From the NCBI GenBank assembly GCA_964632795.1, contig CAZWEZ010000018.1, positions 1 to 47,601 on the forward strand: 47,601 nt of DNA. Reading direction: 5' to 3'. The notes under the pieces were generated by a model that was given only the letters and a program-made list of their open reading frames with translations, did not search any database and was not told where the DNA came from. Made by a program: the position numbers and the translations under genes. The DNA is from CAZWEZ01 sp964632795. GTDB lineage: Bacteria > Pseudomonadota > Alphaproteobacteria > Rhodospirillales > 2-02-FULL-58-16. Below, piece after piece: positions 8,420 to 17,768 of this stretch (positions are counted from its first letter, which is position 1; every line of letters starts with the position of its first letter).

Positions 8420-9541
8420 TCATTCAGTGCACGATCCCTTGTTCTTCGAGCATAAGGCATCGTAAAGGTCAATCAACTCTCTGTTTTGTCGCTCCAGGGA
8501 AAAAAACTCCTGCTGTCTCTTCTGGGCCTCATCACCCCAACGTCTCATCTGTTCTTTGTCCAAGCCGGCAATTGTTTCCGCTAAAACGGCCGAAGTAAGT
8601 TCTGGCACGAGGATCCCGGTTTTTCCTGGAATAATGATTTCCGGCAAAGCACCGCGATTGCTGGCAACAACAGGCGTTGCCTGGCTCATCGCCTCTATAG
8701 CAGTCAAACCAAATCCTTCCCATCTGGACGGCATGACAAGAGCGTCGGCGGCGGCAAAATAAGCGCCAACCTCCTGTCGCGGCAGCCACCCAAGACAGGT
8801 TACGTTAGGGGGCAGTTCGGAAACCATGGTCTCCAAAGCGCCCGAATCGACAACAAATCCACCAATGGCGTACAAGTGAACCGGTCTATCGGTTAACATA
8901 CGCATTGCTTCCAGGAGTATGTCAATGCCCTTTGGACGATCAAAACGTCCTACAAAAAGCAGGTTGGTTAAACTCGGATTAAATCCCCCAATTTTTGTCA
9001 ACGATGGAGCATACCCGGAGGTGCCATGTAAAATAACATGTGAAATGGCATCCGGCAGACCATGCTTCGCCGAGATATTCAACTCGTAATGTGATATATT
9101 GACGATGGCATCGGTGACACGCGCAAGCCGTCGTTCAATGGCTGCATATATGCGGTTTTTCCATTCAGGATCTTCACGAGCGAAGACCCACCCATGAGCA
9201 CAGTAGGTGATCTTGGGTCTGTGGCGAGGGGCCAAGAGATAAGGCAGGCGCATTATGGCTCCCGCAAAGGTGCTGTGAAGATGGATAATGTCTGGCTTAA
9301 ACGAGGTAATTACTTGTTTCCCTTGTCGCATAAATTTGTAAAGGTGCTTTATTGTGCGTTGATCATACGCGCAGGGGACAATGCAATTATCTGGAATTTC
9401 GGGAATACTGTCTCTTTGCGAAGAAGGCACAAAGAAGCGTATATTCTCTTCGCCATAAAGAGCAATCTGAAAGGAGCCGATCCCTTCGAAATAGGTCGCC
9501 GGACCACCTGGAAGACGCTGAGCAATATGAATGATCTTCAT
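8420..9541 (-). CDS. Glycosyltransferase family 4 (GT-B fold)
   Basis: A 373-residue sugar transferase. The N-terminal acceptor domain begins MKIIHIAQRLPGGPATYFEG. The C-terminal donor domain has NLLFVGRFDRPKGIDILLEAM, then YFAAADALVMPSRWEGFGLT, then EAMSQATPVVAS, containing the E-x7-E motif of GT4 retaining enzymes. ATG 9541 is chosen because the 56 codons upstream are not family-like and overlap the GC-rich flank. It probably adds one sugar to the lipid-linked repeat unit on the cytoplasmic face. Last gene at the right side of the inserted cassette; AT-richer than its right flank. Confidence 0.87.
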   Translation of the reverse strand: MKIIHIAQRLPGGPATYFEGIGSFQIALYGEENIRFFVPSSQRDSIPEIPDNCIVPCAYDQRTIKHLYKFMRQGKQVITSFKPDIIHLHSTFAGAIMRLPYLLAPRHRPKITYCAHGWVFAREDPEWKNRIYAAIERRLARVTDAIVNISHYELNISAKHGLPDAISHVILHGTSGYAPSLTKIGGFNPSLTNLLFVGRFDRPKGIDILLEAMRMLTDRPVHLYAIGGFVVDSGALETMVSELPPNVTCLGWLPRQEVGAYFAAADALVMPSRWEGFGLTAIEAMSQATPVVASNRGALPEIIIPGKTGILVPELTSAVLAETIAGLDKEQMRRWGDEAQKRQQEFFSLERQNRELIDLYDALCSKNKGSCTE

Positions 9542-9662
9542 TGGCTTCTCGACGAAACAAATGTAATCATAGAGGTTTTCGAGAGAGGCCGCAATTGGGA
9601 AATCATGGTTATGAAAGGGGCTGTAATACGATAGCCTCTTGCTCTTGCCTTGGCAGCCTTGA

Positions 9663-9749
9663 AGAATGGGGTGGAAGGCGAAGACCGGACTGGAAGAGGG
9701 CCTGGGCAAGACCTACGCCTGGTATCTGGATAACGTCGCCAACGCCTGA
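9663..9749 (+). pseudogene. GDP-L-fucose synthase-like gene, C-terminal remnant
   Basis: From 9669 the plus strand encodes GWKAKTGLEEGLGKTYAWYL then DNVANA and a TGA at 9747. This is the standard end of GDP-L-fucose synthase (Fcl) and close sugar epimerases/reductases. A stop (TGA at 9660) precedes it and the other roughly 290 codons are absent. GC content rises again here, so this stub marks the right junction of the inserted cassette, mirroring the WecG stub at 3361-3546. Confidence 0.7.
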
Positions 9750-9871
9750 ATCCGCCCGCCGCCATGCTCGCTGGCCGCGAAGGTATTTTACGGGTTCCCG
9801 TTCGCGCCTATTCCGTCTAGGATCGATTGCGAATCTCAATCGCCGGTTTCCATTCCGGGGGGGCAATTGGC

Positions 9872-11230
9872 ATGATCTTCTGGCTCCTGATCGCCGTCGT
9901 CGTCCTGGCTCCTTTCCCCTTCGCTTCCGTCTACCCGTGGAGTTGGAGCCTGATGGCGGTCGTCGTCGGCTCGCTGCTCGTCGCCTGGAGCGTTCTGGTC
10001 GCCCTCGGCAATCTGCGCCCGGCCTTCGGCCTGCGCAGCACCTGGCTGTTCGCCCTCCTGTTTCTCGCCCCGGTCGGCTGGGCGGCGCTTCAGTCCTTGT
10101 CCGCGACCCCGATCGCGTGGCATCACCCATTGTGGCACAACACCGCCGATGTCCTGGGCCTGGAACTTGCGGGAAGCGTTTCCCTCGATTCGGCAAATAC
10201 CGTCTCGGCGCTGGTCCGGCTTCTGACCTACGGCGGCATCTTCTGGCTTTCACTGCAGTACGGCAGGGACCCGGCGCGCGCCCGGCAGGTGTTCCTCGCC
10301 CTGTCGGTGGCGGGATTGGTCTATGGCGCATATGGCCTCGTGGTCCAGTTCTCCGGGACCCGGACGATCCTGTGGTACGACAAGTTCGCCTACGAAAACG
10401 ACCTGACCAGCACTTTCGTCAACCGCAACTCCTTTGCCACCTACGTCGGCCTTACCCTGCTGTGCACCACCGGCCTCCTCCTCAATATCGTCTCCAAGAG
10501 CCTGGCCAACGGCAGCCGGCGGGAACAGTTTCTCCACCTCATCGAGTCGATGACCCCAAGGAGTTGGTTGCTTCTCATGGCGTTGATAACGGGGGCAATG
10601 GCCCTGATTCTCACCCACTCCCGCGGCGGTTTCCTGAGCACGGGCCTGGGCCTTATGACACTGGTCGTCGCCCTCGGCCTGACCCACGCCGTCAAGACGC
10701 GTATTGCCGTCATCCTGGGCGTCGGGGTCGTCTTCGCGGGCGTGGCGTTTTTCGCGGTCAGCGGCGACGTCCTCGACCAGAGGCTGGCGGCGACGTCCAT
10801 GGAGCGGGAAGAGCGCCCGGAGGTGTACGAACTGACCATGGATGCCATCGGGGCGGCGCCGATGCTCGGTACCGGCTACGGAAGCTTTGCCGAGGTGTTC
10901 CGTTTTTACCGCCGCGACGACATTCGTGCTTTCTACCTGAAGGCCCACAACACCTATCTCGAGAACGCCCTGGAGCTTGGGCTTCCCGCGGCGTTGGCGC
11001 TTTTCGCGGCATTCGCCGGCATGCTGGCTCTCACCTTCAGGGGGCTTCGACGGCGCCAGCATGCCGTGATCTATCCCTGCACGGGGTTTGCGGCGACGAT
11101 CCTGGTGGCGGCCCATTCCATGTTCGATTTCAGCCTGCAGATCCCCGCCGTCGCCGCCACCTATGCCCTGCTCATGGGAACCGCCTGCGCCCAGTCCTGG
11201 AAAACCAGGAGAGCCCGGGATACGTGGTGA
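9872..11230 (+). CDS. O-antigen ligase / polysaccharide polymerase-type membrane protein
   Basis: A 452-residue inner-membrane protein of the Wzy_C/O-antigen ligase family, which joins or polymerises lipid-linked glycans on the periplasmic side. There are about 11-12 membrane segments. The diagnostic large periplasmic loop includes TFVNRNSFATYVGLTLL, LILTHSRGGFLST and LGTGYGSFAEVF, followed by KAHNTYLENALELGLPAA, with the conserved H of HNTYLE. ATG 9872 is preceded by a G7 run at 9857-9863 that can serve as binding site; TTG 9827 is the alternative. GC-rich like the older parts of the locus, so it may belong to the resident polysaccharide system. Confidence 0.85.
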   Translation: MIFWLLIAVVVLAPFPFASVYPWSWSLMAVVVGSLLVAWSVLVALGNLRPAFGLRSTWLFALLFLAPVGWAALQSLSATPIAWHHPLWHNTADVLGLELAGSVSLDSANTVSALVRLLTYGGIFWLSLQYGRDPARARQVFLALSVAGLVYGAYGLVVQFSGTRTILWYDKFAYENDLTSTFVNRNSFATYVGLTLLCTTGLLLNIVSKSLANGSRREQFLHLIESMTPRSWLLLMALITGAMALILTHSRGGFLSTGLGLMTLVVALGLTHAVKTRIAVILGVGVVFAGVAFFAVSGDVLDQRLAATSMEREERPEVYELTMDAIGAAPMLGTGYGSFAEVFRFYRRDDIRAFYLKAHNTYLENALELGLPAALALFAAFAGMLALTFRGLRRRQHAVIYPCTGFAATILVAAHSMFDFSLQIPAVAATYALLMGTACAQSWKTRRARDTW

Positions 11231-11276
11231 GTCGCCGCGTGCTCCCGTTCAGCGGACAATGGAGGAAGGCGGGAGG

Positions 11277-11963
11277 CTACCTGGAAAGCTTCCGCAATTG
11301 CCGCTCGAAGGCGGTCAAGTCGTCAGGCGTCCTGAGAAGGGCGGCGCGCACCAGATTGGCCCGCCCCGCCTGCATCGCAAACTCGACCAGCCGTTTGCGC
11401 TCCTTCCAATTCTTCCAGGCAAACCGCACCTGTTCGAAGATCATGCGCTTGTCGGCTGGTTGCAGTTCAGGCCATATGGCGAAGCCCAGGGAAATTCTGG
11501 CTAACGCCAGGTGCGGTTCATAAGGGGCCATCACCAGCCCGAAACGGAACGCCGACAGGGCGCCAGGCGATGGTCCCGCCTTCATGGTCTCGGCATATGC
11601 CAGTCGCGTCCAAGCGAAGGGACTTGCCGGCGCCATCGCCAGGCCGGTCTTCAATGACTCGATGGCATCGTTGATCAGCCACAGTCTCTCCGGATCGCTG
11701 GGATCCTTCTTTTCGGACATGAGTATCTGGGCAAGCCCCAGGTCCGTCCACTTGCGGCCGGATTGTGACCACGACAACCCACGTCGTTGCGAAGAGATAA
11801 GGATTTCGAGGTCTTCCATCTCGACGGGCTGCAGGCTTTGGATCTTTTCGAGAACCGGGCCGCTCGGGAACATGACGAACGCCGCGATCAACCGCGGTGC
11901 GCCGAGAGCGATGAGCGGAACCCCGGCAACAAGGGAAAGAATGACGACCAGGAAGCGTTTCAT
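11277..11963 (-). CDS. Membrane-anchored TPR-like protein of the polysaccharide locus
   Basis: About 228 residues, starting at ATG 11963 (ATG 11969 is also possible). An N-terminal hydrophobic anchor (FLVVILSLVAGVPLIALGA) is followed by helical repeats resembling degenerate tetratricopeptide units (for example AIESLKTGLAMAPASPFAWT and a second ALSAFRFGLVMAPYEPHLAL). Proteins of this kind often accompany Wzc/Wza genes in alphaproteobacterial EPS clusters. It lies 18 bp downstream of the wzc-type gene in the same operon. Its exact job is not known; it may scaffold the export machine. It converges with the O-antigen ligase-type gene. Confidence 0.7.
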   Translation of the reverse strand: MKRFLVVILSLVAGVPLIALGAPRLIAAFVMFPSGPVLEKIQSLQPVEMEDLEILISSQRRGLSWSQSGRKWTDLGLAQILMSEKKDPSDPERLWLINDAIESLKTGLAMAPASPFAWTRLAYAETMKAGPSPGALSAFRFGLVMAPYEPHLALARISLGFAIWPELQPADKRMIFEQVRFAWKNWKERKRLVEFAMQAGRANLVRAALLRTPDDLTAFERQLRKLSR

Positions 11964-11981
11964 GAGCACAGCGGCGGGATC

Positions 11982-14267
11982 CTAGCTGACATAATATTTT
12001 TTGATCCGGCCGTAATAGTAGCCCGAATCGCTGTAACCGTACTTGGAATGCTTCTTGGCGTTCACCTGCGACAGCACGGCCCCGGCCAGGTTGCCCCCCG
12101 AGGACAGGATTTGCTTCAGCCCCTGCGCGACGATCTCACGGTTTGTGTCCGCCCACCGTACGACGAACACCGTGGCATCCGCCACCTGCGACAAGATGCG
12201 GGAATCGGACACCGCGAGAACCGGCGGCGAATCGATCAACACACAATCAAATTCCTTTGCAAGTCCATCGAAAATCAGCTTCAGGCGATTGGAGGCCAGG
12301 AGATCGGGCGGGCTCTGCGAAGGCTTCCCGGCGGCCATGACATATGCGCCGGAAGCCCTGTCCTTTTGAAGCACATCCTCTAACGAAGTATCGCCGGACA
12401 GGAGATCGACCAGGCCGGGCTCTGTCTTCAGACCGATCTTCTTGGCCAAGCCCGGCCGACGGAAATCCGCATCCACCATAATGACCTTGTGTCCGGCCTT
12501 GGCGAGAAACCGGCCAAGAGACAAGGTGATCGCGGTCTTGCCTTCCTTCGGTACGGCAGATGTGATCAAGATCTTCTTCGGTGGGTTGTCCGCGTTGGAA
12601 ACGTGAAGGCTTGTATGCAGGGACCGTATCGACTCTCCGAACGCCGAGGTCGGTCGGTTCAGGATGTATATTTCCGGCGACGTGACCAGTTTCGACACGC
12701 CGCTCAGCAACGGCACAAGACCGAGGACCGAAACCCCGGTAGCCTTCTCGATCTGCTCGCCGCTGCGGAAACCCTTGTCGAGTTGTTCGACGACGAAAGC
12801 GAGCAGTATGCCGAGGAACGTGGAGCCGACAAAGGCCAGCGCGACGATGAGTTTCTTTTTCGGGAAGGAGGGTTCGACGGGGGGCTCCGCAAAGGAAATT
12901 ATCCGGGCGTCCGCCTGCTGGATGTCGATGTCCTCTTGTGTTCTGGTTTCCTTGAAGCGGGTAAGGAACGTCTCGAGAAGAACCCTGGTGGCATTGGCTT
13001 CGCGTTCCAGGGATCGCAGTTGAACCTCTGCCCGGTTGGATTTGGCTAGCCGCCCCTTCAGTTTTTCCATGCTTTTTCTCAGGGAATTCTCACCGGCCCT
13101 GGCCACCCCGACTTCATTCTCCAGCCCCTTGAGGATCTTTTTGACCTCCATCCGTATCTTTTTCTGGATATCCTGAGCTTCCGCCCGGACATTGATCATC
13201 TTCGGGTGGCGGTCTCCGTATTCCTCGGTCAATTCCGCGGCCCGACGTTCCACTTCCGCTTCCTGTTCCCGCAGTCTTGTGATAAGGAGCGAGTCCAGGA
13301 CCTCCGCGGCGGTTTCCCCACCACCGGTTGAGGCGATGAGATCCATGACCTGTTTCAGGCGGGCTTCGGCTTCGGCGCGGGCCGTCTGTGCAAGGATCAA
13401 CTGGGTGTTCAGTTCCGAGACTTGTTGCGAGGTAAGGGTTCCCGACTGTCCGGCGAGCAGCCCGGATTTCTTGCGGTACGCCTCGACCGCCCTCTCGGAG
13501 GCCTGGACCTTTTCCCGGAGGCCGGAAACCCTTTCATTGAGCCAACTGGTGGCCCTCTGGGTGGCCTCGAACTTGGCCTCGAGTTGGTCGTCAATGTAGA
13601 GATCGGCAAGCGTGTTGGTGGCCAGGGCGGCAATCTTGGGGGCTTCGGATCTGAAAGAGATGACGATCACCCGCGATCGCCCCTTGATGGAGATATCCAG
13701 TTCTCCCTGGACCGCGTCCACGATTTCCGCCCGTTCCCGAGCGCGCAGGTCTTGCTCGGAAATTATCTCCTCTTCCATATCCCCGAGGACGGCGCTCAGC
13801 CATTCCTCGGGGATGTATTGTCTGGGATCGAGGTAGGGAACAACGTACTCATCGAGGACTCCCTTCGGTCTCAGCGTCGCATTGAATTCCGGATTGCGCT
13901 CAAGCCTAAGCTTGTCGACCAGCTTGCTGATGAGCTGGCGCGACCTGATCACCTCGATCTCGCTCTGGATGGTTTCGGTATCGGATCCCAGGCCGGAGAG
14001 AACCGCCTCCAAATCCACGACGTTGGATTCACGAGGTTCGATCAGGACGTACGTTTCGCCGGTATACAACGGGGTAATCTGGTACAGGATGATGACAGCC
14101 AGCACCGTCATGAACATCACGGTTCCGAAGATGAGGCTCTTCCTCCGCCAAAGCTTGCGGAACAGTTGGCGCAGGTCGACTTCTTCGAGTAAGGCCGGAT
14201 GCTGAGCGGGAAATGGCTCGACCGTCCTTTCCGAGTATGCACTGTCCTTGTTCACGAAGCTATCCAT
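11982..14267 (-). CDS. Polysaccharide co-polymerase with tyrosine autokinase domain (Wzc type)
   Basis: A 761-residue inner-membrane protein that controls chain length and couples polymerisation to export. The N-terminal Wzz domain starts at LRQLFRKLWRRKSLIF, with the first membrane segment at about residues 47-67. A long coiled-coil periplasmic region (residues 230-410) follows, then a second membrane segment (LIVALAFVGSTFLGILLAFV). The C-terminal BY-kinase domain has Walker A (AVPKEGKTA), Walker A' (VIMVDADFRRPGL), Walker B (CVLIDSPPV) and a tail with about seven tyrosines in the last 20 residues, the autophosphorylation cluster. It is transcribed with the Wza-like and barrel genes. Confidence 0.92.
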   Translation of the reverse strand: MDSFVNKDSAYSERTVEPFPAQHPALLEEVDLRQLFRKLWRRKSLIFGTVMFMTVLAVIILYQITPLYTGETYVLIEPRESNVVDLEAVLSGLGSDTETIQSEIEVIRSRQLISKLVDKLRLERNPEFNATLRPKGVLDEYVVPYLDPRQYIPEEWLSAVLGDMEEEIISEQDLRARERAEIVDAVQGELDISIKGRSRVIVISFRSEAPKIAALATNTLADLYIDDQLEAKFEATQRATSWLNERVSGLREKVQASERAVEAYRKKSGLLAGQSGTLTSQQVSELNTQLILAQTARAEAEARLKQVMDLIASTGGGETAAEVLDSLLITRLREQEAEVERRAAELTEEYGDRHPKMINVRAEAQDIQKKIRMEVKKILKGLENEVGVARAGENSLRKSMEKLKGRLAKSNRAEVQLRSLEREANATRVLLETFLTRFKETRTQEDIDIQQADARIISFAEPPVEPSFPKKKLIVALAFVGSTFLGILLAFVVEQLDKGFRSGEQIEKATGVSVLGLVPLLSGVSKLVTSPEIYILNRPTSAFGESIRSLHTSLHVSNADNPPKKILITSAVPKEGKTAITLSLGRFLAKAGHKVIMVDADFRRPGLAKKIGLKTEPGLVDLLSGDTSLEDVLQKDRASGAYVMAAGKPSQSPPDLLASNRLKLIFDGLAKEFDCVLIDSPPVLAVSDSRILSQVADATVFVVRWADTNREIVAQGLKQILSSGGNLAGAVLSQVNAKKHSKYGYSDSGYYYGRIKKYYVS

Positions 14268-14319
14268 TGGATATCAGATGTCTTCCTGTCGGGTCGCTCT
14301 CATCGTGTCGTGAGGACCA

Positions 14320-14907
14320 TCAAAAAAAGCGTTCAGGGACTTCTATGACATCGCCGGGGAGGACCATTGTATCGTGATCCGCCGGATTCTTCTCCCTGTC
14401 AACGTCCTTTGCCCTGATGATCAGGACATTATTTTCCTTTGCCCGGTAGGTGTATCCTCCGGCCATGGCGATCGCGTTGACCACGGTCATCCCGTTTACA
14501 TACGCGTAGCTCCCGGGCTTCTTCACTTCGCCGAAGATGTAGAAGGGGCGGTAGTTGAGGACATCCACGCTGACCTTCGGATTCTTGAGAAAGTCCGGCT
14601 TCAGCTTGTCGGTGATGGCCTGCTCTAATTCGCGGGGTGTCAAGCCTTCAGCATTCACCTCCTGGATGAGGGGCAGGGAGACACGCCCCATCCCGTCGAC
14701 CTCGAACTCGCCCGACAGATCCGTATGCCCGTAAACCATGACGCGGATTTCATCGCCCGGCCCGAGCCTGTAGATGTCCGTTCCCTGGGCCCAGGCCGGG
14801 GATAGCCCCGCACCCGGAGCGAATGCCAGGATAAAGGCAACAGAAAGCGATTGAACCAGACTTCCCAACCGGAAGCGAATTTCGCGCATGAGCCCAAACA
14901 CGCGCAT
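14320..14907 (-). CDS. Polysaccharide export protein, short Wza type
   Basis: A 195-residue secreted protein with a signal peptide ending near SPAWAQ (about residue 41). It has one polysaccharide-export domain (IYRLGPGDEIRVMVYGHTDL then GRVSLPLIQEVNAEGLT) and one SLBB domain (YIFGEVKKPGSYAYVNGMTV). It lacks the extra SLBB repeats and C-terminal membrane helix of enterobacterial Wza. It may therefore form only the periplasmic part of the channel, with the adjacent beta-barrel protein supplying the outer-membrane pore. It lies 52 bp upstream of wzc. Confidence 0.88.
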   Translation of the reverse strand: MRVFGLMREIRFRLGSLVQSLSVAFILAFAPGAGLSPAWAQGTDIYRLGPGDEIRVMVYGHTDLSGEFEVDGMGRVSLPLIQEVNAEGLTPRELEQAITDKLKPDFLKNPKVSVDVLNYRPFYIFGEVKKPGSYAYVNGMTVVNAIAMAGGYTYRAKENNVLIIRAKDVDREKNPADHDTMVLPGDVIEVPERFF

Positions 14908-14961
14908 CCTCCCAAGGATTATGACTTATAGTATCTCAGGCGCAGGGTGGCGTCCAAGACT

Positions 14962-16323
14962 CTACATCTGGACTTCAAGTCGAAGGGAAATAACGTTTTG
15001 CTTATAATCGCTATCTCCTCCCCCGTTTATATCGGAGTCGCGTTGTAAATAGCTGTAATTCAGTGCCGTGTAAAAATATCTGTTAAGCATGTATTTGGCG
15101 CCGAACCCTGCATTGTAGATCATGTCCTCGCGCCCGATCCCCTCGTAATCGTTCTGGGTAGCCCCGACGTTTGCGTTGAGCAGCAAGCTGCGTAACAACT
15201 CGTGATCGGCTGAAACTCCAACCGTGGTCGCCAGAAAGCCGGAGGCACCGGAAGATACCGTTTCCTCGACTGTTCGGATGATGTTCCCGTTCAAGGTGGT
15301 CAGTGGCGTCACGTTCCAAACCAAGCCGGTTCCGAAAGTCAGGCTTCTGATATTTTTGAGTCCCCTATCCTCGTAATCCTGTTGCCTGTAACCGACAAAT
15401 ACGTCCCCGAACGTGATACCGCCCAGATCGAGTCTCGCACCGACATCGATTTCGAAGCCATGGGAATCGCGATCGAAGCCGTTATCGTCAGCGCCGTCGT
15501 CATACGCCCTGTCGTTGCCACTGAGGGTAACAAAGGCTTCGTATTCCGGTACGATCTCATATCCCACGCGAAGGGAGAGGTCCGAATCGGTGCGGTCCCG
15601 GTCGTCATTGTTGATCGGAGCGCCGCTGGTAGCCACATCGTCGTAATCGTAGTATCGCTGAGAGCCGTCGAGCGTAAAGGAAAGGCGGTTAAGCCTCTGA
15701 AAGAATTGCAAAGCGCCGGAATTGAGCCTGAACTCGGTTGGATCACTCCCGCCGGCATCATTCGGCGAACCGCGGCCTTCATGCAGAAAGGATGAGTTCA
15801 AAGCCGCGAAGAGATGGCTATCCCGGGTTATGTCGATTCGCCCATCGACCCCTGCATGATAGTCATCGTAATTTTCCTCGTCGTAATCGGCGAAGCGTCC
15901 CAAAGATGCATCGAGCGTGAGATTCAGTTCGTGGTTATTCCAGTCGGAACCGAGAACGAGTTCCGGACTCGTGACCGTAATGAAATCGTCACTCATGCCA
16001 CTCTCGACCGAGAAGATGTTGTTGTTATACGATTCCTCGACGGCCAGTTTGGGGGAAAACAGGAAGCCTCCCAGGCGTATGCCAAGGGCGTCCAACTCAG
16101 GGCGCGGGCGGGAAAGCACCGTTTCTCCGCGGGGAATCTCTTCCTCGACTGAATCGAATACGTTTGTATCCGATTCGTTGGGGTCCTGAGCGTTTTCCTC
16201 GACTGAATCGAATACGCTGGTATCCGGTTCGTCGCCGTCCTGAGCGCTGACGACAGTGCCCCCGGCATACGTCAACGCCACTGCCAAGGCCGGTAAACTT
16301 ACTAATCTGAGAGTCTTCCTCAT
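14962..16323 (-). CDS. Outer-membrane beta-barrel protein of the export locus
   Basis: A 453-residue protein with a signal peptide (cleavage near VVSAQ). A short acidic region with a tandem repeat follows (SVFDSVEENAQDPNESD then NVFDSVEEEI), and then a long series of alternating amphipathic strands rich in Y, N, D and G ending in a terminal strand LRLEVQM, typical of BBP2-like barrels in EPS clusters. It probably forms the outer-membrane conduit that the short Wza protein lacks, working with it and Wzc. It is placed 54 bp upstream of the Wza gene in the same operon. The assignment is by architecture and context. Confidence 0.75.
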   Translation of the reverse strand: MRKTLRLVSLPALAVALTYAGGTVVSAQDGDEPDTSVFDSVEENAQDPNESDTNVFDSVEEEIPRGETVLSRPRPELDALGIRLGGFLFSPKLAVEESYNNNIFSVESGMSDDFITVTSPELVLGSDWNNHELNLTLDASLGRFADYDEENYDDYHAGVDGRIDITRDSHLFAALNSSFLHEGRGSPNDAGGSDPTEFRLNSGALQFFQRLNRLSFTLDGSQRYYDYDDVATSGAPINNDDRDRTDSDLSLRVGYEIVPEYEAFVTLSGNDRAYDDGADDNGFDRDSHGFEIDVGARLDLGGITFGDVFVGYRQQDYEDRGLKNIRSLTFGTGLVWNVTPLTTLNGNIIRTVEETVSSGASGFLATTVGVSADHELLRSLLLNANVGATQNDYEGIGREDMIYNAGFGAKYMLNRYFYTALNYSYLQRDSDINGGGDSDYKQNVISLRLEVQM

Positions 16324-16512
16324 GACCGATCACTTATGCTTATTATTGCGATTCAGAAATACCGGATCAGGACCTTATCATCGGGTCATAATCCGGTACT
16401 TTTTCTCTCAAGCCGCTGTCTGTGCACAACCTGCCGTAAGTTAATGCATGCGCATATTAAAGCTTTATCAAGATCAGCAAGGATCCTCCCGTGCGCTCTG
16501 GATAGCAAGCCC

Positions 16513-17106
16513 TTAGCCGGTCGGGCTCGCTGCGTTTTGTGCAGGGTTTTCTGCCGTATTGGTTACGCCTCGGCCAGGAAGCGTTGGTACGAACCCAGGC
16601 ACCCTCCCCGCAGCGGTAACCAAACCGGGTGGAAGGCCGCCGGCAGCGGGCCCCCCGGCAGCCGTCTCGAATCCCGCCAACATGAGGGTATCCTCGACAG
16701 CCGACGCGACAACATCCGTGAATTGAGGCTGGTTCACCGCCAGCACGTCCATCACTTCAGCCGACATTTCCGGGGCGCCGATTACGATCGCACTAGCCAC
16801 GGCGGTTACCAGAGTTTCGATAAAGTCAGCGGTAAGGCCATCCGGCAAATTGGAAGGCTTGGTGGCGAAATCGGCAATGGCTCTCGCCATGCCGGGATTG
16901 GCCTCAACCAATTCGGTCAACGCTTCTTCCAAGGCTTCCGTATCGCCGGTCGCGGCCGCGTCGGCTATCAATGCCAGGATCTGGGCTTCCATTTCGGAAG
17001 CAAGCCCTTCAGCGGCTTGAGCAACGCCGTTGGCGCCGAGAGACAGGAAAACGAACCCCGCCAGCACCAGACCGGGTAGAGCAAGCTTAGCTTTCGACAA
17101 CATCAT
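16513..17106 (-). CDS. Secreted Ala-rich protein of unknown function
   Basis: A 197-residue protein with a clear signal peptide (KLALPGLVLAGFVFLSLGA, cleavage after VAQA). The mature part is predicted helical, rich in A, E, V and T (for example DTEALEEALTELVEANPG), and the C-terminus is Gly/Pro-rich and low complexity (AAGGPAAGGLPPGL). Function is not recognisable. It is the first gene on the minus strand ahead of the barrel-wza-wzc operon, 189 bp away, so it may have its own promoter. A periplasmic or surface accessory role is possible but not shown. Confidence 0.65.
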   Translation of the reverse strand: MMLSKAKLALPGLVLAGFVFLSLGANGVAQAAEGLASEMEAQILALIADAAATGDTEALEEALTELVEANPGMARAIADFATKPSNLPDGLTADFIETLVTAVASAIVIGAPEMSAEVMDVLAVNQPQFTDVVASAVEDTLMLAGFETAAGGPAAGGLPPGLVTAAGRVPGFVPTLPGRGVTNTAENPAQNAASPTG

Positions 17107-17252
17107 CCCAAACCCCCATGTGCTAACCGCTTCCTAGAGCAACGTAGTCTGCCTACACCTTTGAAGCAGCTACGAATCCTCCTGATACTAAGACTCGCAT
17201 GGTCATATTATTCCCACAACTATCACAATGTGGCAAGAGAATTCTCCATCCT

Positions 17253-17327
17253 GATAGCACATGCTGTAACCGGATGATGTAACACACGAGTTGACCGATC
17301 CTGGAACCGTTCCAACAAAGGTAGACG
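17253..17327 (+). repeat. Left-end sequence of an ISNCY-type element, copy 1
   Basis: The stretch beginning GATAGCACATG and running through a CACACGA/TTGACCGAT block and TGGAACCGTTCCAAC is repeated at 35896-35972 with only scattered differences. It directly precedes the transposase-like start in both copies, so it is probably the element terminus and promoter region. The CCTGGAACCGTTCCAAC part contains the palindrome GGAACCGTTCC. Confidence 0.6.
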
Positions 17328-17768
17328 GTGATGAGTCGGACAGAAGTGTTACAAGAGGTACGGATCATGCGGTTCGAGGAGATTTACGGTCGTTTTCAAA
17401 GGGACCGATTGAGTTGCGAGGAGGCGGCGGATTTGCTTGGCGTCTCGCTCAGCAGCTTCCGGCGCCGGCGGCTCCGCTACGAGACGGAGGGCTTGGAAGG
17501 GCTTTACGATCGCCGGCTCGGCAAGGTGTCGTCACGGCGTGCGCCGGTGGACGAGGTGGCCAAGGTTCTGGAGCTGTTCGAGGAGATTCGCCTCGTCCCC
17601 GAGGGCGGCGAGCTCAGGATCGAACTCTTCGGCCAGCTTGCGGCCCTCATCGGGCTGGCAAACGAACAGCCCCGCCGCGATGTGACGGGGCTGCAAGTAA
17701 CGCTGGTTGCGGGGGCCCGAAACCACCTTTACCGAACTCGTGAGAAATGGAAGAGGAGTTCGGTGTAG
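17328..17768 (+). pseudogene. Chimeric frame: ISNCY transposase N-terminus joined to a resolvase-like tail
   Basis: Residues 1-85 read MMSRTEVLQEV, IMRFEEIYGRFQRDRLSCEE and AADLLGVSLSSFRRRRLRYE, then GLEGLYDRR. This is the helix-turn-helix N-terminus of ISNCY (IS1202-like) transposases, up to DEVAKVLELFEE. The integrase core should follow, but the frame instead passes into ELRIELFGQLAALIGLANEQ and VTLVAGARNHLYRTR. That is like the C-terminal tail seen in serine recombinases, whose genes often end in tRNA-like attachment sequence. It is probably an accidental fusion caused by deletion and is not expected to be active. Confidence 0.6.

Noticed and set aside
8293..9634. Plus-strand open frames opposite the GT4 and small cassette genes
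   Set aside because: No domain; the minus strand carries clear GT4 motifs.
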